Origin: Deltaproteobacteria bacterium
Lineage (GTDB): Bacteria; Desulfobacterota; Binatia; UTPRO1
Assembly: GCA_020848745.1 (NCBI GenBank)
Contig: JADLHM010000055.1
Coordinates: 94,050 to 158,049, forward strand
DNA: 64,000 nucleotides
Direction of reading: 5' to 3'
Made by a program: the position numbers and the translations under genes. Numbering within the stretch: the first letter of the stretch is position 1; the number at the start of each line of letters is the position of its first letter. Under the pieces are notes generated by a model. That model worked only from the letters and a program-made list of their open reading frames with translations, was not told the origin of the DNA and made no database searches. Shown here piece by piece: positions 57,315 through 64,000 of this stretch.

Positions 57315-59216
57315 GTGAATCTCGACGACTTCGAGCGGCCCGAGAACGACCGGGCGCCGATGGTCCGCTCGCTCGGTCGCGTGGGGCTCGCCACCGCCGG
57401 TGCGATGCTTCCCGTGCTCGCGCTCGCGAGCGAGAGCGGTCCCGGGTTCCGCTCGGACCTCGGGATCGTCGGTGGCACTCTGGATTTCCTCGGCGCGCAT
57501 CCGTTCGTGCTCTTGTTCGGCACCCTGGCGCTCGGCACCAGACTCGGCCGGCTGAAGCTCGGGTTCTTCACGCTTGGCTCCACCGCGGCGACACTGTTGG
57601 TCGGGATCGCGCTCAGCCTGTGGGCGTATCTCGGATACGACATCGTCTACGCTGTTCCCGCGCTACTCACCACGATCTTCCTGAACCTGTTCATGTTCGC
57701 GGTCGGGCTGAAGGTCGGGCCGCAATTCTTCGCCGGGTTGCGGCAGGACGGCGCGAAGGGCGTGGCGATCGCGTTGGTCGTCGTCGGGCTCAACTTTGCC
57801 ATCGCCCTCGGCGGCGCCAAGCTCTGGGGGCTCGCGCCCGGGTTCGCCTCGGGTCTCATTTCGGGAAGCATGACCGACACCGCGGTCATTGGCGTGGCGA
57901 CGAGCGCGATCGACACCGGCACTTACCGGCCGCCCGACGGCGTGGCCGGGGCGGAGGTCGCCGGCAACATCGCGGCGGCGTACGCCGTCACGTACCTCTT
58001 TTCGCTGATCGGGATCATTCTGCTGGTGCGGTATCTGCCGCGCGTCGCGGGTGTGGATGCGAGGGCCGCCGCCCGCGCAGCGGAGGCGGACTACGGCGGC
58101 GACGACGGGCACCTACCGATCGCCGGGACGGCGGCCGCCTACGCGCTCGAGCGCGCCACGGTGGACGTGCGGGCCTTCCGGGTCGAGGCGGCCGACGTCG
58201 CGGGGCTCTCCGTGCACGAGCTGTCGGTACGCGCCGACGTACCCGTGCTGCAGGTGCTACGCGGGAACGACGTCCTCGACCTGGATTCCAACCCGGTCAT
58301 CGAGACAGGAGACGTCCTCACGGTGGTGACCGACGTCGCGCGCCTGGTTAGCGGTGCCGAACGCATCGGCCCCGAGGTCGCTGATGCGCGAGCGCGCGGC
58401 GTCGATCTCGAGGTCGCGGACCTCGTGGTCACATGCCCGGAACTCGCCGGCCTCACGGTGCAAGAGGCCTCGGATCGGGTCCGTCGGGCGCTTTCGCCGG
58501 GGCTGGAACGCGTTGGACGCCTCTTCCATCCGGTGGGACTGATCCGGAGCGGCGAGCCGCTCCCGCTGCGGCTCGGTACGCGGATAGAGCGCGGGGACAT
58601 CCTGCGCGTGATCGGGCGACGCGCGCGGACGGACGCGGTGGGGAAGCTGGTCGGGGCGACGGTGCGGTTCACCACGGAGTCCGACATCCTCACGGTGGCA
58701 CTGGGATTGGCCGTCGGCTACGTCGCCGGAACCCTCAGGGTGACGATCGGCCACGTGCCCGTGTGCCTCGGTGCGCCCGCTGGCGTGATGCTCGCGGGCA
58801 TCGTCATCAGCACGCTGCGTTCCCGCTATCCCCTGTTTGGCGGCCCGGTCTCCGAGGGCGCGCGCAGCTTGCTGCAGGCCCTCGGGCTCGACGTGTTCAT
58901 CGCGGTGGTGGCGGTGAACACGGCGCCGAACGTTGCCGGCGCCTACACGGGCGGCTACGTCTCCGTGCTGCTGGCGATCGGCGTGGTCGCGTCGTTGGTG
59001 CCGCCGCTCGCCGCGTGGGTGGTCGGGCGCACGATCCTGGACCTCAATCCGGCCATCCTGCTCGGCATGATCTGCGGGGCCCGGCACTCGACCCCTGCGC
59101 TGCGGGCCGCGCAGGAGGAATGCGGCAGCGCCGTCCCGGCGGTCGGCTATCCGGTGGCGTACGCGGTCTCGTCGTTGCTGGTGCTCCTCGGCGGCTACCT
59201 GGCGCTCTTCCTGTAG
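57315..59216 (+). CDS. AspT/YidE-type transporter with RCK_C (TrkA-C) domains
   Basis: 633 residues. Two homologous membrane halves (about 50-240 and 465-633) flank two cytosolic RCK_C domains (about 280-455: DVAGLSVHELSVRADVPVLQ, VIETGDVLTVVTD, LGTRIERGDILRVIGRRA). The SGSMTDTAVIGVATSAID and GMICGARHSTPALRAAQEE motifs are the duplicated AspT/YidE signatures. Characterised AspT exchanges aspartate for alanine, but many relatives are of unknown specificity. The start is a GTG; the first about 40 residues include a hydrophobic stretch. It is convergent with the acetate kinase gene. Confidence 0.87.
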   Translation: MNLDDFERPENDRAPMVRSLGRVGLATAGAMLPVLALASESGPGFRSDLGIVGGTLDFLGAHPFVLLFGTLALGTRLGRLKLGFFTLGSTAATLLVGIALSLWAYLGYDIVYAVPALLTTIFLNLFMFAVGLKVGPQFFAGLRQDGAKGVAIALVVVGLNFAIALGGAKLWGLAPGFASGLISGSMTDTAVIGVATSAIDTGTYRPPDGVAGAEVAGNIAAAYAVTYLFSLIGIILLVRYLPRVAGVDARAAARAAEADYGGDDGHLPIAGTAAAYALERATVDVRAFRVEAADVAGLSVHELSVRADVPVLQVLRGNDVLDLDSNPVIETGDVLTVVTDVARLVSGAERIGPEVADARARGVDLEVADLVVTCPELAGLTVQEASDRVRRALSPGLERVGRLFHPVGLIRSGEPLPLRLGTRIERGDILRVIGRRARTDAVGKLVGATVRFTTESDILTVALGLAVGYVAGTLRVTIGHVPVCLGAPAGVMLAGIVISTLRSRYPLFGGPVSEGARSLLQALGLDVFIAVVAVNTAPNVAGAYTGGYVSVLLAIGVVASLVPPLAAWVVGRTILDLNPAILLGMICGARHSTPALRAAQEECGSAVPAVGYPVAYAVSSLLVLLGGYLALFL

Positions 59217-59259
59217 CGCGTGCTCGAAGCCGCCGGCCGACGAATGCGGCGTCGCGTTC

Positions 59260-60456
59260 TCAGGCACGGAGGCCGCTGATCCCGAGCAGTGCGGCCGTGT
59301 GGCGCGCGATCATCAGTTCTTCGTTGGTCGGGATCACCCAGGCCGAGACCCGACTGTCGGCCGTGGTGATCCGCGGCCCGTGCGCGGCGTTGGCGTCGGC
59401 GTCGAGCGTCACGCCGAGCCACGCGGAGGCCTCGCAGACGCGCCGCCGGATCTCGGCGGAGCGTTCGCCGATGCCGGCGGTGAAGACGAGCGCGTCGACG
59501 CCGCCGAGCACGGCCGCGAGGGCGCCCACCTGCTTCGCGGCCTGGTAGACGAAGTAGTCGATCGCGAGGCGCGCGGCCGGGTCGGTGCTGGCGAGCAGGT
59601 CGCGCATGTCGTTGCTGACGCCCGAGATCCCGAGCAGCCCCGATTGCTTGTAAAGCATCGCCTCGACCTCTTTTGCCGAGCGCCCCATCGTCTGGAAGAG
59701 GTGGAGGATCACGCCCGGGTCGACCGTGCCCGGCCGCGTGCCCATGCAGAGCCCATCGAGCGCCGTGAAGCCGAGGGTGCTGTCGATGCTCTTCCTCCCC
59801 CGCAGGGCGCAGAGGCTCGCGCCGCTTCCGAGGTGCGCGACGATCACGCGTCCGTCGGCGACGGTCGGCGCCACTTCGGGCAGCACCGAGGCGATGTACT
59901 CGTACGAGAGCCCGTGGAAGCCGTAGCGCTGTACCCCGGCGTCGCGCACCGCCTTCGGGAGCGGTACCAGCTCCGCGACGGCCGGCTGGCCGCGGTGGAA
60001 GCTGGTGTCGAAGCAGGCCACCTGCGGCACGTCGGGGAGCCGCTCGCGCACGGCTTCGATCGCGGCGAGGTTGTAGGGCTGGTGGAGTGGGGCGAGCGGG
60101 ATCAGCGCGCGGAGGTCGGCGAGTACCGCGGGTGTGATCCGGCACGGGCCGGTGTGCTGCGCGCCGCCGTGGACCACCCGGTGGCCGATGCCGAGCACGT
60201 GCGCCCCGCCGTAGTGGGTGCGGAGCCAGCCGGCGAGCACGGCGAGCGCGGTGCGACCGTCCGTCACCGAGCCGCCGAGATCGTCGTCGGCGAGCCGCGC
60301 GCCGGCCTCGTCGCTCACCGTGAGCCGCGGCTTGACGCCGATCCCGTCGATCTGGCCGCGCGCCTCGAGCTGCCACGTCGCTTCGGCGGGACGCCGGTAC
60401 ACGCAGAACTTCAGGCTCGACGAGCCGGCGTTGAGTACGAGGCTGTAGTCGTCCAT
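59260..60456 (-). CDS. ackA: Acetate kinase
   Basis: 398 residues, the standard length. Motifs in order: LVLNAGSSSLKFCVY (phosphate 1), GHRVVHGGAQ (substrate Arg), VACFDTSFHRGQP (catalytic Asp), IVAHLGSGASLCALRGRKSI, LCMGTRPGTVDPGV (second Arg) and VFTAGIGERSAEIRR (adenosine). It converts acetate and ATP to acetyl phosphate reversibly in the cytosol. No phosphotransacetylase gene is nearby; instead the upstream neighbour is polyphosphate kinase 2, 56 nt away on the same strand, so both could be co-transcribed in a phosphoryl-energy operon. ATG at 60456 chosen because the acetate kinase family begins MxxxLVLNAGSSS. Confidence 0.95.
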   Translation of the reverse strand: MDDYSLVLNAGSSSLKFCVYRRPAEATWQLEARGQIDGIGVKPRLTVSDEAGARLADDDLGGSVTDGRTALAVLAGWLRTHYGGAHVLGIGHRVVHGGAQHTGPCRITPAVLADLRALIPLAPLHQPYNLAAIEAVRERLPDVPQVACFDTSFHRGQPAVAELVPLPKAVRDAGVQRYGFHGLSYEYIASVLPEVAPTVADGRVIVAHLGSGASLCALRGRKSIDSTLGFTALDGLCMGTRPGTVDPGVILHLFQTMGRSAKEVEAMLYKQSGLLGISGVSNDMRDLLASTDPAARLAIDYFVYQAAKQVGALAAVLGGVDALVFTAGIGERSAEIRRRVCEASAWLGVTLDADANAAHGPRITTADSRVSAWVIPTNEELMIARHTAALLGISGLRA

Positions 60457-60512
60457 GGTGGGCCTTGCTGCTGCGATTTCCCGCCTCCTTCGGGGGCGGA
60501 CGGTGCGTCGGG

Positions 60513-61424
60513 TCAGTCGCCGCGCAGGAGCTCGCGCTTCGCCGCGGCGAGCTCCTTGCGGACCGCCGGCCCGACCTCGGGATACTCGAGGTCGAGCGAC
60601 GCGAGCGCGTCGATCACCGCGGCCGCGACGACGACGCGCGTGAACCACTTGTTGTCCGCCGGCACCACGTACCACGGCGCCTCCGGCGTCGCGGTGCGAC
60701 GGATCGTGTCCTCGTAGGCTTCCATGTACTGTTTCCAGTAGCCGCGCTCCCTGGTGTCGGCGGCCGAGAACTTCCAGTTCTTCTTGGGGTTCTCGAGGCG
60801 CTCGAGGAAGCGGCGCTTCTGCTCGTCGCGCGAGACGTGCAGGAAGAACTTCCGGATGCAGACGCCGTTGCGGGCGAGGTACCGTTCGAAGCCGACGATG
60901 TCTTCCGAGCGCTCCTTCCAGATCTTCTTCGTGACCAGCTCGGGCGGGAGCTTCTGCCGTTCGAGGATCTCGCGGTGGACGCGGACGACCAGCGTCTCCT
61001 CGTAGTAGCTGCGGTTGAAGATGCCGATCCTGCCGCGCTCCGGCAGGCTCTTGGTGCAGCGCCAGAGGAAGTCGTGGTCGAGGTCCTCGTTGCTCGGCGC
61101 CTTGAACGAGTAGACCTGGCAGCCCTGCGGGTTCACGCCCGACATGACGTGCTTGATGGCGCCGTCCTTGCCGGCGGCGTCCATGGCCTGGAAGATCAAC
61201 AGCACGGCCCAGCGGTCCTGGGCGTAGAGCCGGTCCTGCAGCTCGGCGAGCGCGTCGATGCCGATCTGCAGCGCCTCCTTGGCGCGGGGCTTGTCCTCGG
61301 AGGTGAGGTCGAGCGTGTCGCCGGGATCGACGTCGTCGAGACGGAACTTCTTGCCGTCGGTGACGCGGAACGGCTTGGCGAACGCGTGGGCGCGCTTCAG
61401 GATCTCCTCGAGGGCCATTGCCAT
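60513..61424 (-). CDS. ppk2: Polyphosphate:nucleotide phosphotransferase (PPK2 family)
   Basis: 303 residues. Walker A is LLIFQAMDAAGKDGAIKHVM and the lid/Walker B region is GRIGIFNRSYYEETLVVRVH, with IRKFFLHVSRDEQKRRFLER and YVVPADNKWFTRVVVAAAVI toward the end. This matches the TIGR03709 branch of PPK2. Such enzymes use inorganic polyphosphate to phosphorylate nucleoside mono- or diphosphates in the cytosol, or the reverse. It is preceded by an unknown protein gene (18-nt gap) and followed by acetate kinase. ATG with GGGAGA upstream supports the start. Confidence 0.92.
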   Translation of the reverse strand: MAMALEEILKRAHAFAKPFRVTDGKKFRLDDVDPGDTLDLTSEDKPRAKEALQIGIDALAELQDRLYAQDRWAVLLIFQAMDAAGKDGAIKHVMSGVNPQGCQVYSFKAPSNEDLDHDFLWRCTKSLPERGRIGIFNRSYYEETLVVRVHREILERQKLPPELVTKKIWKERSEDIVGFERYLARNGVCIRKFFLHVSRDEQKRRFLERLENPKKNWKFSAADTRERGYWKQYMEAYEDTIRRTATPEAPWYVVPADNKWFTRVVVAAAVIDALASLDLEYPEVGPAVRKELAAAKRELLRGD

Positions 61425-61442
61425 GGGCGGGTCTCCCGTGCC

Positions 61443-62909
61443 TCAGCGCCAGCGCGCGACCATGCGGGCGCGCCGGACGATCGCGAAGCGCGTGACGACC
61501 GAGTCGCGGCGGTCGGAGGGCGCGATGCTGGTGAGGTCGTTGAGCCCGCCGTAGCGGGCGTTGCCGCCGACGAGGGCGCGGAGCTTGCCGCCCTTCAGGA
61601 CCTGGTAGCCATCGAGGTGGGTCCACTGCTGCTGCTTGCCCCAGCCGGCGTCGCGGCCGAAGCGGGTGTAGACGTCGGGCGGCACGCAGACGAGTCGGTG
61701 CTCCTTCGGGTCGAGCCCGAGCTCCGCGAGGATCCGCGCCCCGTTTGCGAGGAGCGCGGTCTCGATGTCGTCGCGCGCGAGACCGCGGCGGCCGGTGAGG
61801 CCGAGCGCCTTCAGGATCGATCCGTCCACCGGCGGCTCGCCGCCTTCCGCGAAGTCCTCGACCAGCACCGCCTCGGCCGCGAAGCCCGGCCGATAGCGCG
61901 CGCCGCCCGAGCTCACGAACGTGTGACGCACGAACTGCGCGATCAGGACCTTCACGTGCTCGGCGACGTTGGCGGGATAGTCGTGCTTCTCCACGAGCGC
62001 CTCGATCCGCATCGCGCCCTCGTGCTCGCTCTCGCTCTCGCGGAGCCCGGGCTGCGAGACGCGCGCCGCGACGTACTCGAGGACGGGGCCGGCGTCCGGC
62101 TGCGGCTGCGTGGTGGCGACCGCGAAGCCGAGCGCGCGGGCCCGGCCGACGACGTCGGCCGCGAACGATGCGCCGAGGTCCACGGGACAGCCGTCCATCG
62201 CCGTCGGCGGGACGGGGATCTCGGCGGCCGACTTTTCCTCGGGCTTCTTCGTCTGCTCGCCGGCCTGGCGCGCGAGGATCTCGGTCGAGAGCCGGTTCAG
62301 CTCGGCGACGTCGCCGCGGTTGGCGGCGTCGTAGGCGAGGCGCTCGAGCTCGGCGATCTCGCGGGGCGCCTCGGTCTTCTTGCCGGCCTCCTCGGACCGC
62401 CGGGCCGCGAGGACGAGCGTCGCGAGGTAGGCCCGGCGCGATGCATAGAAAGCGGCTTCGCCGGCGTCGACCTTCACGAGCTCGTCGAGCGTGGCGAGGG
62501 TCTTGTCGCGGAGATCGGCGAGATCGACGCCGCTCTTCAGGGCCGCGGCCATTCCGGGCGAGAACGGGTCGATCGCGATCGTCGGCGCGTCGTAGGTGAG
62601 CTCTCCGATCACGACGAGCGCGGCCTGCGCCTGGGCGCCGCGCCGGAGGCTCTCGGCGCGCGACGCCAGCTCCTGCACGAGCTTCCAGTCCTGCAGGATC
62701 GTCGCCGAGCGGCTCTTGGCGACGGTCTCGTCGATCTGCTGCTGGACGCCGCGGAGGCCGCGGTACTGTTCGGCCGAGAGATCGGGTGCCAGGAGGGCGT
62801 GGGCCCGGCGCAGGTAGACGTCGCGGTAGACGGTGTCGGCGTCGGCGACCTCAACGAGGAGGCGCGCGGTCGCCGTTGCGGAGGCGGGAGTCGGTGCTTT
62901 CGTTGCCAT
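61443..62909 (-). CDS. Conserved hypothetical protein (488 aa)
   Basis: I do not recognise this protein. It begins with a low-complexity Ala/Thr segment after a good ribosome site (GGAG, 7 nt before the ATG). Residues about 30-220 are largely helical with coiled-coil character (YRGLRGVQQQIDETVAKSRS, EIAELERLAYDAANRGDVAE). A charged linker (TKKPEEKSAAEIPVPP) then separates a mixed alpha/beta C-terminal region (about 245-488: WGKQQQWTHLDGYQVLKGGK, RALVGGNARYGGLND). No signal peptide, membrane helix or catalytic motif is visible. It is encoded between asparaginase and PPK2 with short gaps, so it probably shares a transcript and perhaps a stress role. Confidence 0.75.
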   Translation of the reverse strand: MATKAPTPASATATARLLVEVADADTVYRDVYLRRAHALLAPDLSAEQYRGLRGVQQQIDETVAKSRSATILQDWKLVQELASRAESLRRGAQAQAALVVIGELTYDAPTIAIDPFSPGMAAALKSGVDLADLRDKTLATLDELVKVDAGEAAFYASRRAYLATLVLAARRSEEAGKKTEAPREIAELERLAYDAANRGDVAELNRLSTEILARQAGEQTKKPEEKSAAEIPVPPTAMDGCPVDLGASFAADVVGRARALGFAVATTQPQPDAGPVLEYVAARVSQPGLRESESEHEGAMRIEALVEKHDYPANVAEHVKVLIAQFVRHTFVSSGGARYRPGFAAEAVLVEDFAEGGEPPVDGSILKALGLTGRRGLARDDIETALLANGARILAELGLDPKEHRLVCVPPDVYTRFGRDAGWGKQQQWTHLDGYQVLKGGKLRALVGGNARYGGLNDLTSIAPSDRRDSVVTRFAIVRRARMVARWR

Positions 62910-62935
62910 GGGCAGGCTCCTTCGTGGTGTCGGGC

Positions 62936-64000
62936 TCAGTAGCGGTCGAACGCGCGTTGCGCGGCGGCCGGGTCCGCCGTCTTGGTGAGGACGAGCTTCA
63001 GGAGGACGCGCGCCTTCCCGGGATTCAAGTCCATCGCGGCGACGGTGCCGAGGGCGTCGTCGTTCACCTCGACGTTGCGGCGCACGAGGCCCGCGCCGAC
63101 GCGGCTCGACCGCACCACGACGACGCCTCTCGCGATCGCGCGCTTCATCGCCTCGATCGCCGGCGCGGTCATGTTGCCGTCGCCGACGCCCGCCATGACG
63201 ATGCCCTTGGCGCCGTTCGCGGCCGCGGCATCGATCAGGTCGGGCGACATGCCGGCGTGGGCGTAGATGACGTCGACGCGCGGCAGCGTCTGCCCGGCTT
63301 TGATGGTGAAGTCGCTCTTCGGTCCGTAGGGGTGCGCGAGCCCGCGGTAGTACTCCTGGGTGCCGAAGAGCGTGACGCCGACGAGCCCCGCCTCGTTCGA
63401 GCGGAAGGTTTCGACGTCGGTCGTGTGGGTCTTCACGACGTCGCGCGCCGAGTGCACGTCGTCGTTCAGCACGACGAGCACGCCGCGGCCGCGGCTCTCC
63501 GGGTCGGCGGCGACGGCGGCCGCGTTGTACATGTTGAGGGGGCCGTCGGCGCTCATCGCGGTCGCGGGGCGCATCGAGCCGGTCATGACCACGGGTTTGT
63601 CGCTCTTGACGAGGAGGTGGAGGAAATAGCTCGTCTCCTCGAGGGTGTCGGTGCCGTGGGTGATGACGACGCCGTCGACGTCGCGCTGGCCGAGGAGCTC
63701 GTTCGTGCGGGCGGCGAGCTTCACCCACACCTCGTCGTTCATGTCCTGGCTGCCGATCGACGCGATCTGCTCGCCGCGGACGTCGGCAACCTCTTTCATC
63801 TTCGGCACCGCGTCGATCAGCAGGTCGACGGCGAGGGCCCCGGCCTTGTAGCCGACGTCGGTCGCCGATCCGGACGTGCCGGCGCCGGCGATCGTGCCGC
63901 CGGTCGCGAGGATGACGAGGCGCGGTTTGCCCCTGGCCGCGGCGGGCGCGCCGTGGAGCGCGAGCGCGAGCGCGGCCGTCACGGCGGTGGTGGTCGCGAG
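62936..64000 (-). CDS. ansB: Type II L-asparaginase (5' end beyond window)
   Basis: At least 350 residues. The frame stays open through base 64000 and the visible N-terminus (TTTAVTAALALALHGAPAAA) is part of a signal peptide, so the start codon lies outside; GTG 63982 is only an internal possibility. Catalytic motifs: LVILATGGTIAGAGTSG (nucleophile Thr), VVITHGTDTLEETSYFLHLL (Thr-Asp) and the Lys in VKSDKPVVMTGSMRPATAMS. It hydrolyses asparagine, and often glutamine, in the periplasm, supplying ammonia and aspartate. It heads a leftward series with the unknown protein, PPK2 and AckA. The nearby AspT-like transporter could import the aspartate (inference). Confidence 0.92.
   Translation of the reverse strand, partial: LATTTAVTAALALALHGAPAAARGKPRLVILATGGTIAGAGTSGSATDVGYKAGALAVDLLIDAVPKMKEVADVRGEQIASIGSQDMNDEVWVKLAARTNELLGQRDVDGVVITHGTDTLEETSYFLHLLVKSDKPVVMTGSMRPATAMSADGPLNMYNAAAVAADPESRGRGVLVVLNDDVHSARDVVKTHTTDVETFRSNEAGLVGVTLFGTQEYYRGLAHPYGPKSDFTIKAGQTLPRVDVIYAHAGMSPDLIDAAAANGAKGIVMAGVGDGNMTAPAIEAMKRAIARGVVVVRSSRVGAGLVRRNVEVNDDALGTVAAMDLNPGKARVLLKLVLTKTADPAAAQRAFDRY

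Overview
The window comes from a GC-rich (roughly 70%), Gram-negative-type bacterium. Lnt, an AsmA/YhdP-like protein, a FadL-family porin, a lipobox lipoprotein and a CFA-synthase-like enzyme all point to a diderm envelope. Secreted proteins with Pro/Thr linkers, DUF1554 domains and a recurrent C-terminal module resemble those of uncultured deltaproteobacterial, myxococcal or Binatota-like lineages, but that placement is only a guess. No rRNA, tRNA, CRISPR array, phage module or transposase gene was seen. Both window ends cut through genes.

Layout. 1-9.5 kb: a cut methyltransferase, a PLP enzyme, a radical SAM protein and an overlapping AddB/AddA-type helicase-nuclease pair. 9.5-18.4 kb: a TetR regulator with a small downstream ORF, a beta-propeller/cytochrome c peroxidase fusion, citrate synthase overlapping a class II aldolase, a frameshifted DUF1554 secreted protein and a GST. 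18.5-25 kb: a 1610-residue double-cyclase/double-ATPase/TPR protein facing a GAF-sigma54 activator. 25-34 kb: a debris zone (secreted-protein fragment, MazF remnant), a desaturase plus CFA-synthase-like pair, lnt, an Ogt-AlkA fusion, a toxin-antitoxin pair and an AsmA-like protein. 34-40 kb: an exported methyltransferase, a TerB-like protein, an MgtE-like transporter, a FadL porin and a lipase lipoprotein. 40-44.5 kb: a histidine kinase/NtrC-type regulator pair bracketed by matching regulatory DNA. 44.5-54.5 kb: a carbohydrate block holding a discoidin/six-hairpin glycosidase, a LOG protein, an SbmA-type transporter with an eroded ATPase and a GH94-like enzyme, split by two inverted 144-bp elements. 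54.5-64 kb: a second toxin-antitoxin pair with a broken toxin, MgtC/DUF4010 and AspT-like membrane proteins, and a stress/phosphoryl group (asparaginase, unknown protein, PPK2, acetate kinase).

The most interesting structure is regulatory. On each side of the two-component system there is a -24/-12 (sigma54-type) promoter containing the same 15-base string. About 80-105 bp upstream of each predicted start site lies a pair of palindromes related to TGTCGTTTCGACA. This looks like one regulator controlling two outward-facing units of unknown function. Several other genes show a -35/-10 pair ending only 5-10 nt before the start codon, suggesting leaderless transcription. A number of small genes are eroded by 1-nt shifts or internal deletions, which is either real decay or assembly error in GC runs.
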